Of a DNA stretch of 64,000 nucleotides, positions 8,109-17,142 are shown one piece after another. Source of the DNA: Vibrio sp. S9_S30. GTDB lineage: Bacteria; Pseudomonadota; Gammaproteobacteria; Enterobacterales; Vibrionaceae. The stretch is taken from contig NZ_JAAUWT010000006.1 of the NCBI RefSeq assembly GCF_014694455.1, positions 186,001 to 250,000 of the forward strand, in the 5' to 3' direction. A program made the translations under genes and the position numbers. Each line of letters begins with the position of its first letter. Position 1 is the stretch's first letter. Below the pieces are notes generated by a model. The model was given only the letters and a program-made list of their open reading frames with translations, ran no database searches and had not been told where the DNA came from.

Positions 8109-9329
8109 ATGGATCCACATGTAACAGAGTGGCTGAACTTAGTGATTCGCTGGGTTCACATGATTGTAGGCATCGCTTGGATTGGTGCTTCCTTCTATTT
8201 TGTCTGGCTTGAAAACAACCTCAACAGAGCCAACCCGAAAGCGGGGTTAGCGGGCGATTTATGGGCTATCCACGGCGGGGGAATCTATCATCTAGAAAAA
8301 TACAAATTGGCTCCCCCAGAAATGCCGGAAAAACTGCATTGGTTTAAATGGGAAGCGTATTTTACGTGGATAACGGGTGTCCTTCTCCTCGCAATTGTGT
8401 ACTACCTAAACGCCGAAATATATTTGATTGCCCCTGGTTCTGGTCTCAGTTCCATGCAAGCCATCGGGATTGGTGTGGGCGCTTTGGTGGCGGGCTGGTT
8501 TGTTTACGATGTGTTGTGCGACTCTTCTTTAGGGCAAAAACCGCTGCTGCTCGGTATTATCATCTTCGTTTTGCTGGTGGCATCGGCGTATGGTTTAACG
8601 CAAGTGTTTAGTGGGCGCGGTGCTTACATTCACGTGGGGGCGATAATCGGCACCATCATGGTGGGCAACGTGTTCCGAATCATCATGCCAGCCCAACGTA
8701 ACCTCGTGAAGGCCATTGAGAAGGGGGAAGCCCCCGATCCTACTTTGCCTGCAAAAGGGCTGCTTCGTTCCCGTCACAATAATTACCTGACGCTGCCCGT
8801 GCTGTTCATCATGATCAGTAATCATTTTCCTAGTACCTATGGGTCTAGCTGGAATTGGCTGATTTTAGCGGGCCTGGCGGCGTTTAGTATCTTGGTTCGG
8901 CATTACTTTAATACGCGTCATGGCAGCCAAAAATTTGCGTGGACGCTACCAGCGGCGGCGGTAGGGATGATCACGTTAGCGTTTGTCACATCGCCTACCA
9001 ACAAGCTTGATCCTTCAGGAGCGGTTCCAGTCGCCCCTGTTGCTAATACTGCCATAACGGTGCAAGAGGCCTTGTTCACTAAAGTGAATTCCGTGATTCA
9101 AGAGCGTTGCACGGTGTGTCATTCTGCTAACCCAACTCACGTAGCGTTTCAAACGGCACCAGCAGGGGTCATATTGGATTCGCCGGAAGAGATAAAAAAC
9201 AACGTCGACCGCATTGTGGCACAAGCCGTTACGACACAAGTTATGCCGATTGGCAATTTGACGAACATGACGGATGAAGAACGCGCTTTGATTGGAGATT
9301 GGGCATCGAAAGGGGCGCAAATTCGGTGA
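8109..9329 (+). CDS. puuD: Urate hydroxylase/oxidase PuuD, membrane protein with C-terminal cytochrome c domain
   Basis: A 406-residue inner-membrane protein that oxidises urate to 5-hydroxyisourate, the entry step of the pathway. The N-terminal membrane part (about residues 1-300, with roughly eight hydrophobic segments) starts with the family signature VIRWVHMIVGIAWIGASFYF. The last 80 residues form a periplasmic c-type cytochrome domain with a CTVCH heme site and a distal methionine candidate in VMPIGNLTNMT, so electrons can pass to the respiratory chain rather than directly to oxygen. AAGGAG lies seven bases before ATG. It is the last gene of the puuE run. Confidence 0.96.
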   Translation: MDPHVTEWLNLVIRWVHMIVGIAWIGASFYFVWLENNLNRANPKAGLAGDLWAIHGGGIYHLEKYKLAPPEMPEKLHWFKWEAYFTWITGVLLLAIVYYLNAEIYLIAPGSGLSSMQAIGIGVGALVAGWFVYDVLCDSSLGQKPLLLGIIIFVLLVASAYGLTQVFSGRGAYIHVGAIIGTIMVGNVFRIIMPAQRNLVKAIEKGEAPDPTLPAKGLLRSRHNNYLTLPVLFIMISNHFPSTYGSSWNWLILAGLAAFSILVRHYFNTRHGSQKFAWTLPAAAVGMITLAFVTSPTNKLDPSGAVPVAPVANTAITVQEALFTKVNSVIQERCTVCHSANPTHVAFQTAPAGVILDSPEEIKNNVDRIVAQAVTTQVMPIGNLTNMTDEERALIGDWASKGAQIR

Positions 9330-9355
9330 CTTTTTTCTTTAAGAGTGAACTTTCA

Positions 9356-9378
9356 CAATGAATTTTCTCAATTCATTG
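9356..9378. other. Inverted repeat after puuD
   Basis: Nine-base arms CAATGAATT and AATTCATTG around TTCTC, 27 bases after the puuD stop. The arms are AT-rich and no T-run follows, so it is a weak terminator or an mRNA 3' end stabiliser. Confidence 0.4.
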
Positions 9379-9464
9379 ATATAGAAAGGCTTGGTGGTAG
9401 CTAAGTGTTGGCAAGATGCTATATTACTTGAATATATTCGTACTTATTGAAGTGAGGGAGTGGA

Positions 9465-9908
9465 ATGATTTCTAAATGGGCACAGCGTTTTTTCCAAATG
9501 GCCGAGTTAGTGGGGTCTTGGAGTAAGGATCCGTCAACGCAAGTCGGCGCTGTGATAACAAAGCATAACCGAATTGTTTCCGTTGGCTTTAATGGTTATC
9601 CCCATGGTATTTCTGATAGCGCAGAAACCGATGAACGCGATATGAAGTATCTGAAAACACTCCATGCGGAAGAAAATGCGATTTTGTTCGCCAAGCGTGA
9701 TCTTGATAATTGTGAAATTTGGGTAACGCACTTCCCGTGTCCAAACTGCGCGGCCAAGATCATTCAAACAGGCATTAGAGCGGTCCATTGCCCTGAACAA
9801 ACGGAAGATTTTCTTTCTCGCTGGGGCGATAAGATCCAAGTTAGCCAAAGTATGTTTGAAGAAGCGGGCGTGGATGTGGATTGGTTGCCCCTGAAGGATT
9901 TGAATTGA
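9465..9908 (+). CDS. Deoxycytidylate deaminase family zinc enzyme
   Basis: A 147-residue cytidine/deoxycytidylate deaminase. It carries the zinc and proton-shuttle motif HAEEN (about residue 67) and the second zinc motif PCPNC (about 88), with the N-terminal DPSTQVGAVI typical of dCMP deaminases, which convert dCMP to dUMP for thymidylate synthesis. It stands alone with its own terminator. ComEB/Dcd-type specificity is inferred from motif spacing. Confidence 0.9.
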   Translation: MISKWAQRFFQMAELVGSWSKDPSTQVGAVITKHNRIVSVGFNGYPHGISDSAETDERDMKYLKTLHAEENAILFAKRDLDNCEIWVTHFPCPNCAAKIIQTGIRAVHCPEQTEDFLSRWGDKIQVSQSMFEEAGVDVDWLPLKDLN

Positions 9909-9935
9909 AAAGAGTCAATGAAATTGAATAAATAC

Positions 9936-9963
9936 AATGCGGCTAAGTGGTCGCATTTTTTAT
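9936..9963 (+). terminator. Rho-independent terminator of the dCMP deaminase gene
   Basis: AATGCG (9936-9941) pairs with CGCATT (9952-9957) around GCTAAGTGGT, followed by a T-run. It starts about 28 bases after the stop. Confidence 0.75.
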
Positions 9964-10001
9964 GCCGATGTTCAAAATGGTTTTTCTCACAGCCTTCAAT
10001 T

Positions 10002-10424
10002 TCATGCACTGCGAGACTTGGTGTTCTGGATGGCCTCTATCCACGGTAAGGTGAAGGATCGCCATTCATCTTCCCCGTCAAATTGCTCTCTAAAATCGGA
10101 ATAAGACCAAACCCATAGCTCTGTTGGTGTCATGGTTTTCATATTGAATGGAGATGGTTGATTGCGCAGCGACTCGGTAACGGGCCACAAGAAATCATCA
10201 TCCGAAAAGAAGGCAATGTTATGTTCATCTTTGCTTTCATCGTGAGTGAATAGCCGGAGTGTTCCACTTTTTACCCAAATCACAGTTAGCCAGCGTTCAC
10301 CAGCGGTTAACAAAAGCTCATCAGCCGCGAGACGTCGATGCTGAGCTAAGGCATAAATCTTGGATTGGGTTGGCTGCGGTAAGCCACAAAAGTGTGGGCA
10401 GTGCAGTAAAAAAGTGTCACACAT
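10002..10424 (-). CDS. CRP/FNR-like cyclic-nucleotide-binding domain protein without DNA-binding domain
   Basis: A 140-residue protein that reads as the N-terminal beta-roll of a CRP/FNR-family regulator (LAADELLLTAGERWLTVIWVKSGTLRLFTHDE, FFSDDDFLWPVTESL). Family members usually run 200-250 residues with a C-terminal winged helix; here the frame stops after the position of the central dimer helix, with no HTH before or after. It may be a truncated regulator or a stand-alone sensor. The canonical cAMP motif RGEXS is not present. It is convergent with the dCMP deaminase gene. Confidence 0.65.
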   Translation of the reverse strand: MCDTFLLHCPHFCGLPQPTQSKIYALAQHRRLAADELLLTAGERWLTVIWVKSGTLRLFTHDESKDEHNIAFFSDDDFLWPVTESLRNQPSPFNMKTMTPTELWVWSYSDFREQFDGEDEWRSFTLPWIEAIQNTKSRSA

Positions 10425-10510
10425 AGTCGCTCCATGCTGGTGTAAGGGCTAACTTAAGTGTGACACATCAGACTGGAATTTCCTGAGATATTGATGGATT
10501 TATTATCTGG

Positions 10511-10753
10511 GTGAGTATCTACGCCTTTGATTGGTTATTCCACGATTGGTACGAACCGTTTGAGCGAGCGCTGGACTTGGCAAAGCAAAATGATGTCACA
10601 TTTCGAACACCAAAACTTGGACAAGAAAGCGCTGGACAAGAAAGCGTTGGACAAGAGTGCATTGAGCAAGAAAGCGCGTTAGACAAGAAAGCGCGTTGGA
10701 TAATGTGCCTACCACACCACGTTGCTGGCAAGACGCGGAAATCCATGGAATAA
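10511..10753 (+). CDS. Doubtful small protein built on a 15-bp repeat
   Basis: An 80-codon frame from GTG. The first 35 residues (YAFDWLFHDWYEPFERALDL) look protein-like, but the middle is a QESAGQESV-type repeat encoded by the 15-bp array at 10617-10693. No good ribosome site is visible and no family is recognised. It could be the remnant of a gene extended by repeat growth. Confidence 0.3.
   Translation: MSIYAFDWLFHDWYEPFERALDLAKQNDVTFRTPKLGQESAGQESVGQECIEQESALDKKARWIMCLPHHVAGKTRKSME
10617..10693 (+). repeat. 15-bp degenerate tandem array
   Basis: Units like TTGGACAAGAAAGCG at 10617, 10632, 10647 and 10662 plus a 17-base unit at 10677. Confidence 0.85.
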
Positions 10754-10922
10754 AACTGAAGTGGCAAAAATACATTAAGTTTCAATTAATTTTAGCCCAT
10801 AGAATCTTATTCTTGCCTCATCAAGATAGTATCCTTGTTGCGTATTGTCAGCGAGAGAAGGGCTGAAATTGTGCCTTTCTCTTATGTTGTTTACGCATCC
10901 ATTGAAACACAAGGAGGCTATT

Positions 10923-11180
10923 ATGATGGACCCGATGGCAATTTCGAGTTATCTAGGGTGGTTTCTCGCGTTATTGTTCGGCTATCCGTTTGTACTCGTA
11001 GGCTTACAATTTGCTGTGTATGAGGAACAAAAGCGCCAGCGAGTAACATTTTGGTTTAATGTGGCATTTGTCGTAGTCATCTTGGTCGTCTTGACGTACC
11101 ACATGCAAACCGAGGTCGTCTATGGTCAATCGCTGCTAGAAGCGTGGTACACACTTCATCCAGAAGACCGCCCTAAATAA
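10923..11180 (+). CDS. Small inner-membrane protein, two transmembrane segments
   Basis: An 85-residue protein with two hydrophobic helices (about residues 5-30 and 40-60) separated by a basic loop EEQKRQR, giving a hairpin topology. ATG 10923 is set by AAGGAGG upstream; the longer frame lacks such a site. No family recognised. It is convergent with the DUF1289 gene 13 bases away. Confidence 0.7.
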   Translation: MMDPMAISSYLGWFLALLFGYPFVLVGLQFAVYEEQKRQRVTFWFNVAFVVVILVVLTYHMQTEVVYGQSLLEAWYTLHPEDRPK

Positions 11181-11193
11181 CCCGAACTTAAGC

Positions 11194-11502
11194 TTATTCA
11201 ATGGGTAATTCAGACAGGCATTTTCTGCATAAGCAGGTGCCTGTTTTTGCTAATCCACTGGTGTCCCTTTTCTCTAATTCGAAACACCAACATTGCGATC
11301 CGCCAGCGCTGATCTCACAAAATGTTGAGCTGCCACATTGGGCACATTCGTGTGTGGTTTGCTCACCTGACAGCTGAGCCATCACATCCGATCGCTGTTT
11401 CTCTGATTTATCTTTCCAACCAATAATTTCATCGATTGTTCTTAAACAGCCACTGCAAATTCCAGCGTTATTCTTGCAGGCGGCGACACATGGTGACTTC
11501 AT
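11194..11502 (-). CDS. DUF1289 plus cysteine-rich CWC fusion protein
   Basis: A 102-residue cysteine-rich protein. The N-terminal third is a DUF1289 module (SPCVAACKNNAGICSGCLRTIDEIIGW), the rest a cysteine-rich CWC module (CAQCGSSTFC, GSQCWCFELE, CLCRKCL). The paired cysteines suggest bound zinc or an Fe-S centre. Function unknown; such small fusions are common in Vibrio-like genomes. Confidence 0.85.
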   Translation of the reverse strand: MKSPCVAACKNNAGICSGCLRTIDEIIGWKDKSEKQRSDVMAQLSGEQTTHECAQCGSSTFCEISAGGSQCWCFELEKRDTSGLAKTGTCLCRKCLSELPIE

Positions 11503-11521
11503 TTGACGATTCTTTTTGTAT

Positions 11522-11584
11522 GCTCAGAGCGATCGGCTGTGGATTCAGAGCGCTCAATGGTAAATTCAGAGCGCTCGATTATAT
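11522..11584. repeat. 21-bp tandem array
   Basis: Three 21-bp units sharing TTCAGAGCGCTC (11522, 11543, 11564) lie just upstream of the DUF1289 start, in the gap to the lipase chaperone gene. Confidence 0.8.
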
Positions 11585-11681
11585 ACGCAAACTGTCTCAA
11601 GATGCAGGATTCGTTGCGAGGTTATAATGGGAGCTCAATAGGCGCTCGTCGGGGACTGGAAGAACAGCCGCCTGGATAAGG

Positions 11682-12545
11682 CTATTTCTCGTCGTGTATT
11701 CTTTCCAGCGCTTCCACACGTCGAATTTCTGTTTCAGAGAAAAATTGGTTCCTAAGCGAGGCTATCGACCGCTGTTTTTCTGTTTCACTATGGGTCTTGC
11801 TATTGATGGCATCGCGCTTGGCGAGGTATTCGTCCATTTTGTTGTTGAACTGCGCTCTTCTGGTGTCTAATTTTGCTAAGCGATTGGCTGCTTCTTCACC
11901 CACCAGCTCCACTCTGGCTAAGTGTTTTTTTTGGTCGGAATAGCCATCGAGTGCCGTTAAGCGTTGCACTAACACCGCATTTTTCTCGCTTCGCTGGATA
12001 TAATCGGGCTGATTGGCTAGGTATTGTTCCCACTGACGGTTGAAATCGTCATCACTAGCGGTTTGTTTTCGTAGTTTCAATTTTTCTAGCGCCATTTCAC
12101 GAATCAAGTTTTCGTCGGCAAAGTAATCTCGCTGTACGTTCTCACTAAACAGCGTGCTTTGCACATCCAATACCTGTTGGTGAATCGTGAGTAATGCATC
12201 GTAATTTAGCTGTTCAAACTCTGGAGGATCCAGCTGACTGAGTGCTTCTTTATAAGCAATAAACTGATCAAATGATTCGCTATTCACTTGAATATTTGGG
12301 TCTAATGTCGAAAATTCCGTGCTGCTCTGTTTGATCGTTTCTAATGGTTGCTCTCCCATTGTCGCTAGGAAGTAATCCATCACTTTGCGTGATGATTCTT
12401 GGTCAACGTCAGTTCCTTGTAGTGAGCCAAATTTCTTGTTGACCGCATTGTTGCTATCTCCAATGTATTGTGAAAGAAAAAAGACCGCCGCCAGACTCCC
12501 CGAGGCGATCAGTATTGCGATGAACAAAGCGATCTTTTGCATCAT
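11682..12545 (-). CDS. lifO: Lipase-specific foldase (lipase chaperone)
   Basis: A 287-residue steric chaperone that folds the neighbouring secreted lipase in the periplasm. It has one N-terminal membrane anchor (about residues 4-27) followed by a highly charged helical domain. The family R-x-x-F-D-Y motif appears in changed form as SRKVMDYFLATMGE (about 55). AAGG precedes ATG 12545. It lies 48 bases downstream of the lipase gene in the usual lipase-foldase operon order. Confidence 0.9.
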   Translation of the reverse strand: MMQKIALFIAILIASGSLAAVFFLSQYIGDSNNAVNKKFGSLQGTDVDQESSRKVMDYFLATMGEQPLETIKQSSTEFSTLDPNIQVNSESFDQFIAYKEALSQLDPPEFEQLNYDALLTIHQQVLDVQSTLFSENVQRDYFADENLIREMALEKLKLRKQTASDDDFNRQWEQYLANQPDYIQRSEKNAVLVQRLTALDGYSDQKKHLARVELVGEEAANRLAKLDTRRAQFNNKMDEYLAKRDAINSKTHSETEKQRSIASLRNQFFSETEIRRVEALERIHDEK

Positions 12546-12593
12546 AAGCTACCTTTCTGCGTTTGTTTTGACTTTTCTTATCGAGAGATCGGA

Positions 12594-13794
<1,201 letters not shown>

Positions 13795-13839
13795 AAAAAC
13801 CTACGGGCAACGTTCTGTTTGAAACATCGCCAGTAGGTT
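13795..13839 (-). terminator. Terminator of the ACR3 gene
   Basis: Arms AACCTAC (13798-13804) and GTAGGTT (13833-13839) enclose a further imperfect stem. On the minus strand the hairpin is followed by TTTATGTTTT. It lies about 95 bases after the ACR3 stop. Confidence 0.6.
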
Positions 13840-13934
13840 GAGAATGTGATCTTGGATCAGAGTTTATAGGTACTCTGGAATGCAACATTCTTCCTTTCAG
13901 TATTCACAGTTTGAGTGCTTAAGGCTAACGGCTT

Positions 13935-14957
13935 CTAGCTTTCTTGCACGGGCTGAAAGTCATTTTTTGTTCTGTTCGCAAATGCAACCAAAGAGAGCAT
14001 AACGGGGACTTCGACCAATACGCCAACGATAGTGGCTAAAGCTGCCCCCGAATGAACGCCAAACAAACTGATGGCAACCGCTACGGCCAACTCAAAAAAG
14101 TTGGATGCGCCAATCATTGCCCCTGGCGCTGCAACACAGTGTGGTTGACGCGTCTTCTTCATCCAGTAATACGCGAGAGCAAAGATAAGATACGTTTGAA
14201 TGAGTAGCGGAACAGAAATGAATAGGATGTCTATTGGATTACTTAAAATGGTGTTCGCTTGGAAACCAAACAGCAAAACAACGGTGCCAACTAAACCTAA
14301 AATTGATAAAGGTTTAATGGCTTTGCCAAGCTTATCCACTTTGGCTGGGTTATTGAGCACTTTTCGAGTCACTACCCCTGCGGCCAATGGCACAATGACG
14401 AAGAGAGAAACAGAAAGCAGAAGCGTGTCCCAAGGCACCGTTATGTCGGTCATTCCTAGTAGCAGAGCTGCAATCGGTGCAAAGGCGACCACCATAATGA
14501 TGTCGTTAATCGCGACTTGGACAAGGGTATAATTTGCATCGCCTTTGGTCAGTTGGCTCCATACAAACACCATGGCGGTGCAGGGGGCGACGCCAAGCAA
14601 GATCATACCTGCGATGTATTGCTCTGCCAAATCCGAGACAATCCAATTCCCGAAGACATAGCGCATGAAAACAACGGCAAGCAACGCCATAGTAAAAGGT
14701 TTGATTAACCAGTTGATGACAATGGTGATCAACAACCCTTTTGGTCTTTTATGAACACTTTTGACCGATGTGAAATCGATTTGCATCATCATTGGATAAA
14801 TCATTAACCAAATGAGGACGGCAATAACCATATTGATTTGGGCGTATTGCATAGCGGCGAGAGACGAGAAAAGCTCTGGGAATAGGTACCCACTCACAAT
14901 GCCCATAATCATTCCTAGGGCAACCCAAACACTTAAAAATCTCTCGAAAATTCCCAT
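13935..14957 (-). CDS. ACR3-family arsenite efflux permease
   Basis: A 340-residue inner-membrane protein with about ten hydrophobic helices. It matches the ACR3/ArsB2 family: [24 protein letters not shown] carries the conserved cysteine needed for arsenite extrusion, and [20 protein letters not shown] is the second family signature. ATG 14957 has AGAAGAG upstream; a TTG two codons earlier is possible. No arsR or arsC is adjacent, but a 16-bp palindrome of ArsR-operator style lies upstream. Confidence 0.92.
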   Translation of the reverse strand: MGIFERFLSVWVALGMIMGIVSGYLFPELFSSLAAMQYAQINMVIAVLIWLMIYPMMMQIDFTSVKSVHKRPKGLLITIVINWLIKPFTMALLAVVFMRYVFGNWIVSDLAEQYIAGMILLGVAPCTAMVFVWSQLTKGDANYTLVQVAINDIIMVVAFAPIAALLLGMTDITVPWDTLLLSVSLFVIVPLAAGVVTRKVLNNPAKVDKLGKAIKPLSILGLVGTVVLLFGFQANTILSNPIDILFISVPLLIQTYLIFALAYYWMKKTRQPHCVAAPGAMIGASNFFELAVAVAISLFGVHSGAALATIVGVLVEVPVMLSLVAFANRTKNDFQPVQES

Positions 14958-14989
14958 GATCAATCACTCTTCTCTTGATAAAACTGCAT

Positions 14990-15005
14990 ATATGGATATC
15001 CATAT
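14990..15005. promoter_or_regulatory. ArsR/SmtB-like operator palindrome
   Basis: ATATGGATATCCATAT is a perfect 16-bp palindrome 33 bases upstream of the ACR3 start. The ATATG-N6-CATAT layout fits metalloid-sensing ArsR-family operators. The regulator itself is not in this window. Confidence 0.55.
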
Positions 15006-15296
15006 GTTATGACTAATGAATCGCTTGTCAAATTTTACATTCTTATGTGGCGAAAGGTTGCCTTTAAATGTGCTTTTTCCGTATTGAACCAGAAATGTTG
15101 ACTGAAGAGTGTATTTCTTTGTCTCTGTCACAAAAAATTAATGATGTTGAATCAGTTAGCGTGAGTCTATGAGCAATAAGGGATTTGTAGTGAACGTGCT
15201 CTGTTTAGATGGGTCTCATTGGTGCGAGTGGAGTTGCAAAATAACGTTAGTGTAATTACATTGAAATCATCTTGTCATATTTAAGTGGGTGAAAAA
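15006..15296. other. Intergenic region upstream of small membrane ORF
   Basis: No supported gene. Two very short plus-strand frames (starting near 15098 and 15168) have no ribosome sites or similarity. The region could carry a small RNA that ends at the 15437-15472 terminator. Confidence 0.3.
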
Positions 15297-15398
15297 ATGC
15301 AGCATCAAGAAATGATCCAACCTTCACATTTTGGCGTGATCAGCCGAACCGTTTTGTTTTCACTCATCTTTGTTATCGGTGTTTTGACGCTGATATGA
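15297..15398 (+). CDS. 33-residue single-pass membrane peptide
   Basis: ATG 15297 follows GTGGGTG and encodes a 33-residue peptide with a polar N-terminus (MQHQEMIQPSHFG) and one hydrophobic helix (VLFSLIFVIGVLTLI), the pattern of bacterial small membrane proteins. A strong plus-strand terminator begins 38 bases after the stop, with no other plus-strand gene to explain it. Function unknown; the alternative is a non-coding RNA. Confidence 0.5.
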   Translation: MQHQEMIQPSHFGVISRTVLFSLIFVIGVLTLI

Positions 15399-15436
15399 GT
15401 TTAGAACATAAGTGAAATGTGTTTAGAAGATAGGTG

Positions 15437-15472
15437 AACCCCAGACTTCGGTATCGAGCTCTGGGGTTTTTT
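15437..15472 (+). terminator. Strong plus-strand terminator
   Basis: AACCCCAGA (15437-15445) pairs with TCTGGGGTT (15460-15468), followed by TTTTATT. It serves the small membrane ORF or a small RNA. Confidence 0.8.
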
Positions 15473-15516
15473 ATTACCAGCTACTTTGAACGCCGCTTAC
15501 GCTGTTCTGGTTGGTA

Positions 15517-15744
15517 TTAAGCCCAGTAGTTGTTTGCAGCGGCAACCGTTTGAAAGTTGATGGCAATAACTTGAGAGGCGGCGATTAAGTTCTCGGCATT
15601 GTCAGCGTAGACGGGTCGAATCTTTTCTCTCACTTCTTCGGATGGTTGCGTGTACTTAACCCCCATCCTCGACATTTTTATGGCAAGTTGGTAGCCATCT
15701 TCAGGCGTACTCGTTTTTAATGTAGCTAACCATTTATCACTCAT
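15517..15744 (-). CDS. Hexameric tyrosine-coordinated heme protein (HTHP)
   Basis: A 75-residue protein matching the HTHP family, small hexamers that bind heme through a tyrosine and show peroxidase and catalase activity. Recognisable stretches are WLATLKTSTPEDGYQLAIKMSRMGVKYTQPS, IRPVYADNAENLIAASQVIA and the closing FQTVAAANNYW; Tyr46 in PVY is the likely heme ligand. ATG 15744 is set by AAGGAAGAAG. It is divergent from an OhrR-like regulator with a short shared control region, which suggests peroxide-responsive control (inference). Confidence 0.85.
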   Translation of the reverse strand: MSDKWLATLKTSTPEDGYQLAIKMSRMGVKYTQPSEEVREKIRPVYADNAENLIAASQVIAINFQTVAAANNYWA

Positions 15745-15802
15745 CACTTCTTCCTTTTTGTATGCATTTTGCTCGCTTACTATATTGTTAGTGTGCGAAC
15801 AG

Positions 15803-15843
15803 TTTGTCAACTAATAATAAGCTTACGAATATTTTGTCTATGA
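15803..15843. promoter_or_regulatory. Candidate operator/promoter region between HTHP and ohrR-like genes
   Basis: Related direct repeats CGAACAGTTTGTC and CGAATATTTTGTC lie about 30 bases apart in the divergent gap. On the minus strand TTGACA with CAATAT 17 bases later could drive the HTHP gene. Both are suggestions from inspection only. Confidence 0.35.
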
Positions 15844-15862
15844 TAATGTGCATGCGTATAAT
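15834..15862 (+). promoter_or_regulatory. Sigma-70 promoter of the ohrR-like gene
   Basis: TTGTCT (15834-15839), a 17-base spacer and a perfect TATAAT (15857-15862). A start of transcription near 15869 rules out the ATGs at 15861 and 15864 as start codons of the regulator. Confidence 0.7.
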
Positions 15863-15893
15863 GATGGCTACGAATGAAAACTTGGAGAATCGG

Positions 15894-16319
15894 GTGGCAG
15901 TAGCAGAATTAGATCGACAGCTGTGTTTTGCTCTATATTCCACATCCAATAAGCTGACATCAACGTATCGGGAGTTACTGGAACCTCATGGTTTAACCTA
16001 TACGCAATTTGTGGTGCTGATGGCGTTGTGGAAAGAAGATGAGGTTTCAATTAGTCAGCTAGCGAAGACAACACAACTCAGCAAGGCAACCATGACGCCG
16101 CTGTTGAAACGAATGGAAGAGAAAGACCTTATTCGTCGAGAGCAGCTTGCGAATAATGAACGGCAAAAATCCATTGTACTAACGGATTTAGGGAGAGAGC
16201 TTTCTCAAAATAGCTCCGACATTACAGATAAGGTTTTTTGCTCAACCGGTTTAACCCAAGAAGAGGCAAATTCTATGATTCAGCTGTGTAAGAAGGTCAG
16301 AATCCGATCGAACGAATAG
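15894..16319 (+). CDS. MarR-family regulator, OhrR-like
   Basis: A 141-residue winged-helix regulator. The stretch LDRQLCFALYSTSNKLTSTYRELL places a cysteine where OhrR proteins have their peroxide-sensing cysteine, followed by LTYTQFVVLMALW, a recognition helix LSKATMTPLLKRMEEKDLI and the wing RREQLANNERQKSIVLT. GTG 15894 is chosen because GGAG lies six bases upstream and the mapped promoter excludes the earlier ATGs; the length then fits OhrR. The partner is HTHP rather than the usual Ohr peroxidase. Confidence 0.85.
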   Translation: MAVAELDRQLCFALYSTSNKLTSTYRELLEPHGLTYTQFVVLMALWKEDEVSISQLAKTTQLSKATMTPLLKRMEEKDLIRREQLANNERQKSIVLTDLGRELSQNSSDITDKVFCSTGLTQEEANSMIQLCKKVRIRSNE

Positions 16320-16325
16320 AATTGG

Positions 16326-17015
16326 CTAATCGATACCGGCGTATTCAATTGCTGCCCGTGCTAAAAGCCGAGTGGAATCCAATGTTGGGAGCGGGGAGTT
16401 TTCGTCGCTCAGTACAATGGGAAGCTCGGTGCAACCCAAAACAACGGCTTCACAACCCTGTGATTTAAATTCTTCTATCACCTTTAACAAATATTCGGTG
16501 ACATGGCTTGGAGTATGACCAAGTACCAGTTCATCCATGATTAAACGGCCAATCTCTTTGCGCTGCAGTGCATTGGGCAATACCACGTCTATGCCTACTT
16601 TTCGCATACTGCTTGGGTAAACATCGCTTTCGGTTAGCCATTGCGTGCCTAAAACACCGACCTTACGGTAGTGTTGTTGTTTGGCGTGCGTAGACACCAC
16701 ATCCGCAATATGTAGCCAAGGAAGCGATGAGGATTGCTCCACCAAATCGAAAGCTTGGTGAATGGTATTATCCGGGCAAATAACAAAATCAGCACCAGCG
16801 GCTTTGAGCTTTTCAACGGAAGTTAACATGAGTTCGGCAATGTGTTTCTTCGCCCCATTGTTCAAAGCATCCACATATAAGGATAGAGAAGGGGTGTGCA
16901 TGGCTATATCTGGATGTTGATAGTGCCCCAATTGGGCAATGCTTTCGCTACAAATCGTTGTATAGCAGAGCGCTGCGCCTTCCGCTGAGCAACCAACAAT
17001 TCCAATGCTCTTCAT
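16326..17015 (-). CDS. Aspartate/glutamate racemase family protein
   Basis: A 229-residue cofactor-independent racemase. The two catalytic cysteines are visible in VICPDNTIH (about residue 86) and GCTELPIVL (about 195), and the N-terminus KSIGIVGCSAEGAAL fits the family. ATG 17015 follows AAGGAGATCG. It lies alone, six bases from the convergent regulator gene. Substrate (Asp, Glu or another amino acid) cannot be read from sequence. Confidence 0.87.
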   Translation of the reverse strand: MKSIGIVGCSAEGAALCYTTICSESIAQLGHYQHPDIAMHTPSLSLYVDALNNGAKKHIAELMLTSVEKLKAAGADFVICPDNTIHQAFDLVEQSSSLPWLHIADVVSTHAKQQHYRKVGVLGTQWLTESDVYPSSMRKVGIDVVLPNALQRKEIGRLIMDELVLGHTPSHVTEYLLKVIEEFKSQGCEAVVLGCTELPIVLSDENSPLPTLDSTRLLARAAIEYAGID

Positions 17016-17142
17016 TTCCGATCTCCTTCGTTGATGTGCCTCCTGCCTATAAACAGACATGGGGATGTGTCGTTTATTTTCAATACAAACGTGCTAACAA
17101 GGTATTAATCTAACGTTCTTAAACAAGCTGAAGGAAAAGAAA

